Of a stretch of DNA of 44,003 nucleotides, positions 17,318 to 27,058 are shown one piece after another. A program made the translations under genes and the position numbers. The number at the start of each line of letters is the position of its first letter. Position 1 is the stretch's first letter. This DNA comes from M55B112 sp040880545 (GTDB lineage Bacteria > Bacteroidota > Bacteroidia > Bacteroidales > GCA-2748055), in assembly GCA_040880545.1 (NCBI GenBank), contig JBBDIE010000036.1:1-44003 (forward strand), written 5' to 3'. The notes below the pieces were generated by a model that saw only the letters and a program-made list of their open reading frames with translations, was not told where the DNA came from and did not search any database.

Positions 17318-17709
17318 CAGAGTAATTTTATGACTACTGTATAATTTCTTTCGGCTGCAACATTCATAACCTTTACCGCATCTTCTACTGAAACTTGTGG
17401 TGAAGTTACAACCCGTACAGTGGGTTCTTGTTGCCCTGCTAATTTACTATCCAAAATCGTACCAAGATTCTCAAATTGCGTTGTAATTCCATCCACAGTA
17501 ATCCGGCTGTTGCTGTAAACAGTGATGGTTGGCACATTCGATTCAACTTCCACAGGAGTTCTTCCCGGACTGGGCATGAGCATTTTAACCGCGTTTGGAG
17601 CAATCAGTGTTGAAGTGAGCATGAAGAAGATCAGCAACAGGAATACGATATCGGTCATTCCCGACATATGAAAATTATTCAATACCCTGTTCTTGTTCCT
17701 GAGTGCCAT
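17317..17709 (-). CDS. exbD: Biopolymer transport protein ExbD (first copy)
   Basis: The 130-residue ExbD/TolR family protein has the membrane helix GMTDIVFLLLIFFMLTSTL with the conserved Asp. Its periplasmic part (LDSKLAGQQEPTVRVVTSP, VEDAVKVMNVAAE) has the family pattern. It starts 6 bases after the end of exbB and ends by sharing one base with the next exbD. With ExbB it should form the proton-driven motor that energises the TonB-like protein of the same operon. Confidence 0.93.
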   Translation of the reverse strand: MALRNKNRVLNNFHMSGMTDIVFLLLIFFMLTSTLIAPNAVKMLMPSPGRTPVEVESNVPTITVYSNSRITVDGITTQFENLGTILDSKLAGQQEPTVRVVTSPQVSVEDAVKVMNVAAERNYTVVIKLL

Positions 17710-17715
17710 GATTTT

Positions 17716-18399
17716 TTATTTTGCCGGTTCATTTAAAAGGTCGATGAATTCTGTGGAACTGGCCTCCATCGTATTAATTACTTTGTCTACCTTGGCTACC
17801 AAAGTGTTATAGGCAAAGAATGCGATGATACCCACAATTAGGCCTGCAACTGTGGTAATAAGAGCGGTATAGATACCTCCTGAAAGTTCGCCCACATTGA
17901 TATTGTTTCCGGCCGTGGACATCTGGTGAAATGCCTGAACCATTCCTATAACTGTACCCAGAAAACCGATCATAGGTGCACCACCCGATACACTGGCCAG
18001 GGTAGGTAATCCTCTTTCCAGTTTATAAATTTCAAGTCGCCCCACATTTTCAATGGCTGCATTTACATCATTAAGAGGCCGTCCGATTCTCGAAATTCCC
18101 TTCTCGATCATGGCTGCTACAGGATTATCGGTTGACTGACACAAGGTTTTGGCTGCATCCACTTTTCCATCCATGATATAGTCCTTGATCCTGTTCATGA
18201 AATTCTGATCAATATTAGCCGCTTTTTTGATCGCAAACCAACGCTCAAAGAAGATATAGACTGCGACAAGACTCAAAATTACAATGGGTATCATTACCCA
18301 TCCTCCTTTTAATGCAAGGTCAATAAAGGATTCACGGGCCGTACCTTGGTCTAATGCAGTGTCTGTAGCCAAACTTTGCAGAATAATAAATAGCTTCAT
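17716..18399 (-). CDS. exbB: ExbB/MotA/TolQ family proton channel
   Basis: The 227-residue inner-membrane protein has three hydrophobic segments (about 33-56, 130-158 and 172-202). The second, GGAPMIGFLGTVIGMVQAF, and the third, GIYTALITTVAGLIVGI, are hallmark ExbB/TolQ sequences with the channel-lining polar residues. It is the first gene of the operon with two exbD and a tonB-like gene, all within 20 bases or less of each other. A hydrophobic leader before helix 1 may be a cleaved or retained signal, as is common in this phylum. A TolQ or MotA role is less likely given the TonB-like partner. Confidence 0.95.
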   Translation of the reverse strand: MKLFIILQSLATDTALDQGTARESFIDLALKGGWVMIPIVILSLVAVYIFFERWFAIKKAANIDQNFMNRIKDYIMDGKVDAAKTLCQSTDNPVAAMIEKGISRIGRPLNDVNAAIENVGRLEIYKLERGLPTLASVSGGAPMIGFLGTVIGMVQAFHQMSTAGNNINVGELSGGIYTALITTVAGLIVGIIAFFAYNTLVAKVDKVINTMEASSTEFIDLLNEPAK

Positions 18400-18428
18400 A
18401 TCTTGTTAATTTTCTGGCGAATATATAT

Positions 18429-18463
18429 AAAAAAACGAGATATACAGGAATGTAGTATATCTC
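18429..18463 (-). terminator. Intrinsic terminator downstream of tamB
   Basis: Read on the minus strand, GAGATATAC and GTATATCTC form a 9-bp stem (arms 18463-18455 and 18445-18437) with a 9-base loop. After one C-G step, a run of seven T follows (18435-18429). It lies about 125 bases beyond the tamB stop and just before the exbB promoter region, so it should separate the two minus-strand transcripts. Confidence 0.7.
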
Positions 18464-18586
18464 ATTATTAAGAATTTCAATATCTTTTCAACAGAAATAT
18501 TAGATGATCAGGGTATGTATCTCCCGGTCAGCACCTCCTGCAGGTAAAATACATCATGATGAACTTACGCGTATCATACCACTGGG

Positions 18587-21500
18587 TCAGGGTAATTCGT
18601 TTTCGCTCTCATCTTCCCTGATAATGACCTCTTCGTTTATTTTTTGAAGTTGTTCATCATCAGATTGGGTTCCTTTGTTACTGTTGAAGAGATCCTTAAT
18701 ACTATTAAATTCACTTCTGTAAATTAAACCTACACCCTGGGTATAAAGTGACGGACGAACGATCCGGTCGTCGTTCACACGATTAAAAGCCTTGATGCTG
18801 ACCTTGTCGGATACCCTGAATTCCAGGTCAAAATCTCCCACAATATTTGAAGCTTCACCGCCCGGAGTTGTAACTTCGTCTCCCAGTACGTCCAGATTAC
18901 CACTGAAGATAATCCTGTCATTGAGAAGTTGTGTGGATAAGGCCAGTTCTACCTCATCGGTGGAAACGGCATCTCCGGGTCTGTAATTAATACCGATATC
19001 GAAGTCGGTACTGATTTGAGATAGCCAGTTACTGAGCTGATTACTCAACAGTTCACTGGCTGTAACTCCTGCAAGGCCGGTCGAAGCTCCTCCAATGGGA
19101 CTGCCGCTGAATTCAGAACTACTTATGAAATTATTGATCACAAGCAGGGAGATGAATTGTCGCATCAACTCTTCATCAGTACCGATACTTGTTTCCACCA
19201 AAGATCTTGTTTCAGGTTCAGCAGTTGGCAAATAAATTCTCGGCACGATGGTTGGATTTTTTAATTCACCCTGCAGTGACAAGAGGCAGTGAACCGGAAT
19301 GCGCTTCTTCATATCTTCGGTGGGATTGGGCGCCAGGCTGTATGTAGAAGCCTTGGTTTCATAAACTGCCTCCAGGTTGATGTTAGCAGATGTTGGCAAT
19401 CCGTTCCAGCTTATCGACCCTCCCGGTTTAATTCGAAACCTTTTGTTTATTACATTCTGCAGGGTAAATAAATATTCACCGTCTTCCACCAATACATTAC
19501 CAAACATACTGAAATCACCGTTTTCATCTAATTCAAGTTTCAGGGTACCATGTCCACTTGCCTCTATGATATCACCCACTTTTGGATCAAAAATCAGCTG
19601 AACACTGGTATTGGAATTAATTGTCAGATCCATATCCAGTATAATATTCCTCCTTCCTTCTTCCCGGGCTGTCACTGAAGGATCAACTTCATCCTCAAGC
19701 TTTACGAAAGTAATGAAATCCGTAGTTTGAATTTCAGCTGCATTATATAGCGGTAGCTTCAGGTTGGTATATTTTTCTGTATTGGCACTGGCTCTGATAC
19801 GGAGCCTGTTTAACGGACCATTCAGATCAATTTTTGCTGAGGCAAACACATCACCATAAAATTGCTCATTATTGAACCTGGTGGTGGAAAGAAAATTAAA
19901 GTTTTTTGCCTCAAGGGTTATGTTCATGAATGGATTGTCAAAATACGTTGTGGTAATATTACCCTGTGCGCTCATGCTGCTGCCGTAGGAATCGAATATC
20001 TTAAAATTATCGAAATAGAGATTATTGTCAGAAATTCTTAACTCATCCGAGAAAAAGTACCTGGACTGTGTTTCCGTTATAACGGCAGAAGATTCCCTGA
20101 AATTGACAGTACCATTTACGTTCGGTTTATCCGTAGTGCCGGTTATGAACAGATTCAGATCACCTTTACCACTTAAATTTTCCAGGGTATTAACAAGATA
20201 TGGCTGAAATGTATACAGGTTAATATCAGATAGTCTCAAATCAAAATTCAGGTTTTTATTGCCAGGTTTATACAATCCCTTGACATTAATATTATTGGAT
20301 TCATTGCCGTCAGATAATAATTCAATTTTGATCTCCTTCCTTGTTCTGATCCAATCCGCCTGGATTAATGTATTACCAAAAAACTGGTCATTTATCTCAA
20401 GATCAGAAACAATAAGATTCGAAGTGATTAATGGCTTGGAATTTTCTGATTTTATGGTGACATGTCCCGATAGGATGCCGTACAGATCAATCGGGATCTC
20501 ATTGTTTACATCATTTAAAAAGTGGAGGTTCAGGTTTTTCAGACTCATGATAATGGAGTCGTTGCTGTTGGCTGCGTATTTTCCTTCAGCCAACAGAAAC
20601 TGGTCCGTTCCCTTGATATAAATACTGTCAATGGATATACCAGAAGAATCGATCAGTAAACTGGAATGAGGTATTGTGAATTTCCTGTTATTATAATAGA
20701 AGGAAGAGGGTTCTATTGTCATGGAATAGATTCGTTCACTATCCGGTTCGTTTGAGACTTTTCCATTGGTTACAATATTTCCGGCATAAGAAGGAGTGGA
20801 ATTATTATCCCAGTTAATGCTCAGATCATAATTATTGTCTTTAAAATTCACATCAATTACAGGCTGTTCAATCTCAAATCCTCCCACAGTTTCCAGCTTG
20901 TCACCACTGAATTGCATGGAAAGCATATTTGTGTCAGCTTTCATATTGAACAACAGGTTCACCCATCTGATTTCTTTATATTGAAAATCAGGAAGGGAAC
21001 CTCCCACTGATAATTGGTAATTATTATTTCCAGGAATCAGGTTTCCTGTAAAGCTAAAATCTGGAGCAACTTTTAAGTCCGGATAGAAGAACTCCAATAT
21101 TGGATTGACATTGTGAAGTGAAGCATTGAAAGAAAAATGGGTTGTGGAATCCATGAGAGCAGGCAGATCATCAAAGAGCTCAAAATGTTCGTTCAGAATA
21201 CCGGTAAACGATTGATGCAATTCACGAATATTATATTTTCCTGTAATTTCTGCATCTGCCTGGTCAGAAAGAAGTTTAATAAAAGACTGGTCGGGGCTAT
21301 TACCAATTTTTACATGAATATCATTTAACAATAGTTCAGCGCCGGTTCGACGAAATGTGCTGTTTACCAATTGTACCTCTCCATTCAGATTTTCAAGCCG
21401 GTTGCCTGTCATATCTGTATCCAGGAAAAATGAGGCAAAATACTCAGGATCATCCTCTCTCAAATTCAGGTAATATGGGCGTAGATTAGCAACGTCCAGA

Positions 21501-23014
21501 TTAAACTGAAAAGCGGGTACCAGGTCCTCATAATCAATACTTCCCGTGAATATCAGGTCAATGTTTGGGTCCCTGATTAACATTGAACCGTCAAACTTTC
21601 TGTTAGTAAAATTGCCTTCCAGCTGAATATTACTATAATCGTACCCTATTAATTCAAAGTTGTCAATGACCCCTGAGACAGCAGTTTCCACTTTCCCCTG
21701 TTGTTTATATCCATCAAGGTTGATACTGAAATTTATCCTGCCCATATCCGGCTCTTTGCCCAGTAATTTACCCAGACCAAATCCACCAGTATTGATATTC
21801 CCGTTGAAATGAAGTGATTGAGGGGCTTCTGGCTTCATGTTCAGATCGACATTGATATTTCCAAGATTTGTTTTGAATGATCCGGCAGTTTCAAAATCAG
21901 TTTTATACCCCCTGAAACTACCGGTATATAATACATTATTGAGTCCCTCGTAATTCATGGAATCCTTGATGATCCTTATGTCGGATTGTACTGTTAACTT
22001 TCTTATTTCCTCCGGAGTCGTTCGGAATTCCCTGAATTCAAAATCCATATATATACTATCTTTTTCAGGAAGTCCTGCCAATCGCATATCAAACCATAAC
22101 CTGGTATCATCAAGATAATCCACATGGATATTTTCACCTTTGAAATCCCCGAAACTTCCAAAAATAGCTCCATTCACATTGATCAAACCAGATAGGTCAT
22201 TGATTTCAGGAAAGAATGCTGCAATATCGACGAAATCCAGCATCGAATTGTCGGAAGATATATAGATATTTACAGAGTCGAAAAAATGTTTGAATTGTTT
22301 TGGATGCTCATAACGGAATTCCACAACAGGAACTTTGGCTTTTGATAATAAGGTATTAACCCAGCCATCACTGAATGTCAGATATGTTTTACTAAAAGCC
22401 AGATCAAATCCCACATTCTCCATTATAAATCCGGTAACCTCATTACCTGAGAGGTATTTAACCTCCATGGAGGTTGTGTCTTGCTTAAATTCAAAGTCTG
22501 TAATATCAATGTTTAGGTTACGCACATCCAGATTCGAAAAATCGATACCTCCCGGTGGGCGGGCAGACAAGCTGTCAAGTAACCTGAATCTTGAGTCTCT
22601 AAAATGAACCTGGTTAATATTAAGTGTGGTCTTATCCTCAGGGGCGATGTCGCGTTTTAATGAATCGATCAGAAATTGCAGGGTACTTATTCGCTTATCA
22701 TTTATCGCCAACCTGAACAGCGCATTTTCAAAATCGATTCTTCTGATCTGGATAATGTTGTTATCCGGACGGAATTTTTTGATCCTGGCATTACAGCGTT
22801 CAGCGTACATTAATGTGTCGCCGTATTCGTCCTCCATATAGAGGTCATAAATCTGTAATCGTTTGAAAAAGCTATAATTTACGGAGGAAACCGAGACTTC
22901 AACATCCAGTTGTTTGGATAGTTTTTTTGTGAGATATTCGGAAACGGAGGTTTGTACCTGAATGTTCTGAAAAAACAATACACTGATGGCTGGTACCGTA
23001 ATAAATACCAACAA
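18587..23014 (-). CDS. TamB-like translocation/assembly protein (DUF490)
   Basis: This large protein (1475 residues from the TTG at 23014) fits the TamB family: an N-terminal membrane anchor, a long series of beta-rich repeats for most of its length, and a C-terminal DUF490 region (about 1010-1400). TamB-like proteins span the periplasm between inner and outer membranes and are tied to outer-membrane protein assembly and/or lipid transport; which role applies here is unknown. The start is doubtful. The frame is open up to a stop at 23111-23113 with no ATG, GTG or TTG, yet the upstream codons would add the basic stretch KSIKKIAKIGLVVLL, exactly what a membrane anchor needs. A rare ATT start (23047 or 23038) or a base error is possible. 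It is divergent from tsaD. Confidence 0.85.
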   Translation of the reverse strand: MLVFITVPAISVLFFQNIQVQTSVSEYLTKKLSKQLDVEVSVSSVNYSFFKRLQIYDLYMEDEYGDTLMYAERCNARIKKFRPDNNIIQIRRIDFENALFRLAINDKRISTLQFLIDSLKRDIAPEDKTTLNINQVHFRDSRFRLLDSLSARPPGGIDFSNLDVRNLNIDITDFEFKQDTTSMEVKYLSGNEVTGFIMENVGFDLAFSKTYLTFSDGWVNTLLSKAKVPVVEFRYEHPKQFKHFFDSVNIYISSDNSMLDFVDIAAFFPEINDLSGLINVNGAIFGSFGDFKGENIHVDYLDDTRLWFDMRLAGLPEKDSIYMDFEFREFRTTPEEIRKLTVQSDIRIIKDSMNYEGLNNVLYTGSFRGYKTDFETAGSFKTNLGNINVDLNMKPEAPQSLHFNGNINTGGFGLGKLLGKEPDMGRINFSINLDGYKQQGKVETAVSGVIDNFELIGYDYSNIQLEGNFTNRKFDGSMLIRDPNIDLIFTGSIDYEDLVPAFQFNLDVANLRPYYLNLREDDPEYFASFFLDTDMTGNRLENLNGEVQLVNSTFRRTGAELLLNDIHVKIGNSPDQSFIKLLSDQADAEITGKYNIRELHQSFTGILNEHFELFDDLPALMDSTTHFSFNASLHNVNPILEFFYPDLKVAPDFSFTGNLIPGNNNYQLSVGGSLPDFQYKEIRWVNLLFNMKADTNMLSMQFSGDKLETVGGFEIEQPVIDVNFKDNNYDLSINWDNNSTPSYAGNIVTNGKVSNEPDSERIYSMTIEPSSFYYNNRKFTIPHSSLLIDSSGISIDSIYIKGTDQFLLAEGKYAANSNDSIIMSLKNLNLHFLNDVNNEIPIDLYGILSGHVTIKSENSKPLITSNLIVSDLEINDQFFGNTLIQADWIRTRKEIKIELLSDGNESNNINVKGLYKPGNKNLNFDLRLSDINLYTFQPYLVNTLENLSGKGDLNLFITGTTDKPNVNGTVNFRESSAVITETQSRYFFSDELRISDNNLYFDNFKIFDSYGSSMSAQGNITTTYFDNPFMNITLEAKNFNFLSTTRFNNEQFYGDVFASAKIDLNGPLNRLRIRASANTEKYTNLKLPLYNAAEIQTTDFITFVKLEDEVDPSVTAREEGRRNIILDMDLTINSNTSVQLIFDPKVGDIIEASGHGTLKLELDENGDFSMFGNVLVEDGEYLFTLQNVINKRFRIKPGGSISWNGLPTSANINLEAVYETKASTYSLAPNPTEDMKKRIPVHCLLSLQGELKNPTIVPRIYLPTAEPETRSLVETSIGTDEELMRQFISLLVINNFISSSEFSGSPIGGASTGLAGVTASELLSNQLSNWLSQISTDFDIGINYRPGDAVSTDEVELALSTQLLNDRIIFSGNLDVLGDEVTTPGGEASNIVGDFDLEFRVSDKVSIKAFNRVNDDRIVRPSLYTQGVGLIYRSEFNSIKDLFNSNKGTQSDDEQLQKINEEVIIREDESENELP

Positions 23015-23082
23015 TACAACCAGCCCTATTTTCGCAATCTTTTTAATACTTTTGTCCCTGTATTTAGTAAACGTAAAAAAAA

Positions 23083-23090
23083 CAAAAATA
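23083..23090 (-). promoter_or_regulatory. Candidate -7 element (TATTTTTG) for the tamB-like gene
   Basis: Read on the minus strand, TATTTTTG matches TAnnTTTG exactly. It lies in the interval shared with tsaD, 36 bases upstream of a possible ATT start at 23047 and 69 upstream of the TTG at 23014. A TTG 15 bases upstream is closer than the usual -33 spacing, so the match rests on the -7 box alone. Confidence 0.35.
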
Positions 23091-23120
23091 GTTGAATATA
23101 TAACACAACACTAGTTATTT

Positions 23121-24137
23121 ATGGGTATAACCATTTTAGGTATAGAATCATCATGTGATGATACATCCGCAGCTGTGATAAAAGATACCAGATTATTGTC
23201 GAATGTAATTGCAGGGCAGGAGGTGCACAAGGCTTATGGAGGGGTGGTCCCGGAACTGGCATCCCGGGCACACCAACAGAATATCATACCAGTTGTGGAA
23301 GAGGCACTTAAACGGGGTGGGGTAACCGTTAAAGAAATTGATGCTGTTGCATTTACAAGGGGCCCCGGGCTCATGGGTTCCCTGCTTGTTGGAACCTCTT
23401 TTGTTAAGGGATTTTCATTGGCCAGGAAAATTAAGATGATTGATGTTAATCACTTACAAGCGCACGTGTTGGTTCACTTTATAGAGACTGAACAACATAA
23501 CGACCCACCTTCATTCCCGTTCTTGTGTCTGCTGGTTTCAGGAGGTCACACACAACTGGTCCTTGTTAAGGACCATCTCCGAATGGAGATTATTGGAAAA
23601 ACGATTGATGATGCAGCTGGTGAAGCTTTTGACAAATGTGCCAAAGTAATGGGGCTGCCATATCCGGGTGGTCCATTGGTCGATAAGTTAGCAGCAACAG
23701 GTGATCCCGGCAGATTTAAGTTTAATAAGCCGAGGATTTCCGGTCTGGATTATTCATTCAGCGGATTGAAAACTTCATTTTTATATTTTCTCAGGGAGCA
23801 GGTGAGGAAAGAGGTTGATTTCATAGAAAGGAACAAAGCAGATCTTGCAGCTTCATTACAAAGAACGATTGTGGAAATTCTGATGGAAAAGTTTGTACAG
23901 GGTGTCGGGTCAACAGGTGTACATGAGATTGCCCTGGCAGGCGGAGTTTCTGCAAATTCGGGATTGAGAAATAGTGTTACAGCGGAATCTGAAAAAAGGG
24001 GATGGAAGGTGCATATACCGGAATTCCGGTTCACTACCGATAATGCTGCAATGATTGCAATTACAGGTTATTACAAATACATGGCAGGTGAGTTTGCAGA
24101 GCAACATATTACACCGAGGGCCAGGATGCATTTTTGA
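23121..24137 (+). CDS. tsaD: tRNA N6-adenosine threonylcarbamoyltransferase
   Basis: TsaD transfers the threonylcarbamoyl group to A37 of ANN-decoding tRNAs (t6A synthesis), working with TsaB, TsaE and TsaC, none of which is in the window. The 338-residue product opens ILGIESSCDDTSAAV. It carries the metal-binding HxxxH as H111-L-Q-A-H115, the same numbering as in E. coli TsaD, along with LLVSGGHTQL, the GEAFDKCAKVMGLPYPGGP segment and a late ALAGGVSANSGLR motif. The ASKHA fold elements are complete, and length is normal. It is divergently transcribed from the tamB-like gene, with a short shared upstream region. Confidence 0.98.
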   Translation: MGITILGIESSCDDTSAAVIKDTRLLSNVIAGQEVHKAYGGVVPELASRAHQQNIIPVVEEALKRGGVTVKEIDAVAFTRGPGLMGSLLVGTSFVKGFSLARKIKMIDVNHLQAHVLVHFIETEQHNDPPSFPFLCLLVSGGHTQLVLVKDHLRMEIIGKTIDDAAGEAFDKCAKVMGLPYPGGPLVDKLAATGDPGRFKFNKPRISGLDYSFSGLKTSFLYFLREQVRKEVDFIERNKADLAASLQRTIVEILMEKFVQGVGSTGVHEIALAGGVSANSGLRNSVTAESEKRGWKVHIPEFRFTTDNAAMIAITGYYKYMAGEFAEQHITPRARMHF

Positions 24138-24237
24138 GAATTCCGGGATTGATAATTATATTACCTGTCAAAAATCACGCAACCGTTCTGTATTAAAATA
24201 TAAAAAATTTCTATATTAGGGATATAATTGTAAAATA

Positions 24238-24612
24238 ATGGACAGGTTAGAGATCCATCCTACGACAAAAACACCCTATGTATTGCTTGATCCTGCTGGA
24301 AAAATCATATTCAGGGGGAGGTCAATACCAGAGGATGTTGCTGTTTTTTATGAGAAAGTTATGATCTGGATCCAGCGTTATTGTAATGAACCCTCAGCTT
24401 TTACCGAGATTGAAATCGAAATGGAGTATTTGAACAGTGGAACTTCAAAATACCTGCTTAAAATTCTGAAAGTGATCAAGGAGATGCAATATAATGAATT
24501 CAATCTCAAAATTAACTGGATCTATGAGGAGGGTGACGATGATATACTGGAGCGGGGAGAATATTATGCATCAATCCTTGATTTGCAGATCAATTTCACA
24601 GAGAAAGAGTAG
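24238..24612 (+). CDS. SiaC-family regulatory phosphoprotein (DUF1987)
   Basis: The 124-residue cytosolic protein matches the DUF1987/SiaC family pattern, with an opening like LEIHPTTKTPYVLLD, a central FRGRSIPEDV segment and the switch motif EYLNSGTSKYLL. In Pseudomonas aeruginosa, SiaC is phosphorylated on a Thr in this motif by the kinase SiaB, and dephosphorylated by the PP2C-type phosphatase SiaA. Here Ser67, Thr69 and Ser70 are the candidate acceptor residues. No SiaB-type kinase or diguanylate cyclase is visible nearby, but two SpoIIE/PP2C phosphatase genes lie 2.4-6.7 kb away on the other strand. It is a single gene, 100 bases after tsaD, converging on the ATPase gene. Confidence 0.82.
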   Translation: MDRLEIHPTTKTPYVLLDPAGKIIFRGRSIPEDVAVFYEKVMIWIQRYCNEPSAFTEIEIEMEYLNSGTSKYLLKILKVIKEMQYNEFNLKINWIYEEGDDDILERGEYYASILDLQINFTEKE

Positions 24613-24641
24613 TCTATGCTGTCAGGCAGTGTTGATCCTGC

Positions 24642-24661
24642 AATATTACTGTAATATTTTT
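24642..24661 (+). terminator. Weak AT-rich hairpin after the SiaC-like gene
   Basis: AATATTAC and GTAATATT form an inverted repeat around one base (effectively a 7-bp A/T stem with a CTG loop), followed by TTT on the plus strand, 30 bases after the SiaC-like stop. The stem has no G or C pairs, so stability is low. It lies between two converging genes, where a terminator is expected. Confidence 0.3.
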
Positions 24662-24662
24662 G

Positions 24663-26993
24663 TCATTTCAGAATTAAGGTAATCCGGTCCATAAGCATCT
24701 TCAGGTTATCTCTTGACTCATCATCGAAGTCATTGAACTGTATTTCACCCCTGGTTACATTCTGTAATAAATTGGAAGCCACGACCGCTCTTGACTCGCT
24801 GTTATCTTTCAGGTATTCAGAATTCTTTTCCGTGATTCCTTCCCTTACATGGATAATGTATTTCTTAAAATCGATGGTGGAAAAGAGATCTTCGACGTCC
24901 GCAAATTCCCTGATATAGATCAATTGCAGTTCTGCCTGGTCGACGTTATTATCGAAAAGCTCTTTTCTCAGCTTGTTATAAACAAACTTTTCCTCCTCGT
25001 TACCAAAATTAAGTGCAATATATTCCAGTCCCCATCCAATCAAAATATTAATGATCATAGGCATACTGGCGGTCCCTGAAGCAGGGAGGAAATAACACTC
25101 TTTTTCCTTATAACCTGTTAGCATCAATATTGCCTTGAGAAAATAATAGGTGGATAGATCCTTTACAACAACATTATTAAAGGACTTGATAACATCCTGT
25201 TGATTCAGGCGGGCACCCATCATAGCATACACCGGTGAAAGTGTATCAGCCGTAGCGCTTTTAAGGGTTCTTGCATTCATCAACAAGGTTTCGCTGTTCA
25301 TATCATCTTCTACTGCACGTTGCACTGCTATTACGCGGTACAACTTATTAACATCAATCAGATGTGGAGAATGTGTAGTGTAAATTATCTGCATACTTTC
25401 CCTGATATCATCGAATACTTTAAGGACATCCTCCTGAGCCCTGGCATGGAGACTTACCCCAGGTTCGTCAATGAGGAGTATGCTGTTCTGCCTGCTTTTA
25501 TCAATCGCAGTGGCCTTTAATTCCATAAAGAAGGAGAGGAACCACCGCACACCCCGGCTTCGCTGTTTCGGATAGAGCCTTTCTGATTCATCCTTGATCC
25601 AGAATTCAACAAAGGGTTTTCCACTTTTCTCTGCATGAGAATGATCGTAATTTGCCAGCTCAAAATTGATCTTGATCTTGTTGTTTTTACCCACATTTTG
25701 TCTCCAGAAATCCTGAAAGTTTAATGTGATTTCGCCATTCATGTTTTCAATCTTCTGTTTCAGTATTCTGCTCGACGGCTGCTGAAAAAAATTGTAATCA
25801 AGTCCGGTAATGGTCAGAAAATTTAATGCAGCCTTATAGCCCTCTACTGCTGTATTTCCGGTAACGATGTCCTCAAGGTCAATCCGGTTGGGCAGGAGAG
25901 AACTGAAATCTTCAAAAATTTCAAAAGCAGGGCAGAATTTAAAAATCTCTTCCCCCAGTTCAACGGACCCCATGAAATTGTCGAATTTACTCATCTCCTC
26001 AGTGGAATATGCCATAGCTTCTTCGAATGGAACTCCGTTAAATATCTGTTCTCCGGCCAGTAAGAGGATATCGTAATTCATACGCACTTCGTCAAGATCA
26101 TCTTTGGCCAGGTCAATTTCCAACCTGTGTTGTTCTTGTGTTGCTTCAGCAGTGCGCAATTCTCGTTCTGAAGGATACATTCCAACTATTTCAGAAATTT
26201 GCTGAAACCGGTTTCTTGCCTTTGTCAGTTCATTCCTCTTTTCCTGGGTATCCAACTGCAATACAGATAATCTTTCCTTAAGTAACTGCCTGTCATGCAT
26301 CTTTACCAGAACACTGGACTTTTCTTCCCAAATAATTTTTTTACTATTTCTCTCCTCTTCCAGCCGTTTCAAATCCTGGTTAATATTTTCAAGGTCATCA
26401 GTATCACTTTTTTTTGATGATTTTGAAAACAGTGACCTCGATGTTTTTTTCAGTTCGTTAATTTCATTCTGTTTTACAGATATTTCGTATTCCGTATCTT
26501 CATAAGCCTGTTTCGCCTTTTCTACAGCAAGGGAAGCTTTTTTATAATCATTGGCAAATTTCTCTATCAGTTTCTGAATTGTACTTTCCCGCTGTGCCCT
26601 CTTCTCTTCTTCCGCATTAAATATTGCTGCTAATTCATTGCCTGTAGTCAGGTAACTTGACATGCCCGGTTCCCAAACCCTGGAAAGTGAAATAGAATCA
26701 ATTTCGTTTAGTGCTTTCCGTATCTCTGGTTGAAGTCTATTCATGTCAATGCTATTTTCAAATTCAGCTATACTGAATTTAAATTTGCATGTGACAACGG
26801 GCAGGGTAAGATCACTGCGAAGCATATCTTCGATCAGGATACCGTCGTGAAATGCTTTCAGTCCTTCAAGTACCGATGTCTTTCCGGATTCATTCTGACC
26901 GATCAGACAAGTGATGTTGTCATGGGCCAGATTATTCCATTTAGTATCCTTGATTGATCTGAAATTTTCGATCCTGAATGCTGTGAGTTTCAT
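24663..26993 (-). CDS. OLD-like SMC-type AAA ATPase with degenerate TOPRIM region
   Basis: From ATG 26993 (MKLTAFRIENFRSIKDT) the protein has 776 residues; an in-frame ATG at 27017 would add 8 residues and spoil the family's standard opening. Walker A is GQNESGKT (32-39). A long coiled coil (about 120-300) splits the ATPase. A signature-like RSRGVRW (about 480), Walker B ILLIDEPG (about 504) and the switch histidine in TTHSPH (about 540) follow. Residues about 600-690 align in position with the OLD-family TOPRIM domain, but the expected VEG/E and DxD acids are replaced (VVKDLSTYYF, LNFGNEEEK), so nuclease activity is doubtful. It is last in a run with two SpoIIE phosphatase genes (65-bp gap). 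Role unknown; DNA-associated or defence-related ATPases are possible relatives. Confidence 0.85.
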   Translation of the reverse strand: MKLTAFRIENFRSIKDTKWNNLAHDNITCLIGQNESGKTSVLEGLKAFHDGILIEDMLRSDLTLPVVTCKFKFSIAEFENSIDMNRLQPEIRKALNEIDSISLSRVWEPGMSSYLTTGNELAAIFNAEEEKRAQRESTIQKLIEKFANDYKKASLAVEKAKQAYEDTEYEISVKQNEINELKKTSRSLFSKSSKKSDTDDLENINQDLKRLEEERNSKKIIWEEKSSVLVKMHDRQLLKERLSVLQLDTQEKRNELTKARNRFQQISEIVGMYPSERELRTAEATQEQHRLEIDLAKDDLDEVRMNYDILLLAGEQIFNGVPFEEAMAYSTEEMSKFDNFMGSVELGEEIFKFCPAFEIFEDFSSLLPNRIDLEDIVTGNTAVEGYKAALNFLTITGLDYNFFQQPSSRILKQKIENMNGEITLNFQDFWRQNVGKNNKIKINFELANYDHSHAEKSGKPFVEFWIKDESERLYPKQRSRGVRWFLSFFMELKATAIDKSRQNSILLIDEPGVSLHARAQEDVLKVFDDIRESMQIIYTTHSPHLIDVNKLYRVIAVQRAVEDDMNSETLLMNARTLKSATADTLSPVYAMMGARLNQQDVIKSFNNVVVKDLSTYYFLKAILMLTGYKEKECYFLPASGTASMPMIINILIGWGLEYIALNFGNEEEKFVYNKLRKELFDNNVDQAELQLIYIREFADVEDLFSTIDFKKYIIHVREGITEKNSEYLKDNSESRAVVASNLLQNVTRGEIQFNDFDDESRDNLKMLMDRITLILK

Positions 26994-27058
26994 AATTATT
27001 GCTGGATTACTCAGCAATATTAAAAAAAAAATTATGATTTACACCGAATTGAATTTTT

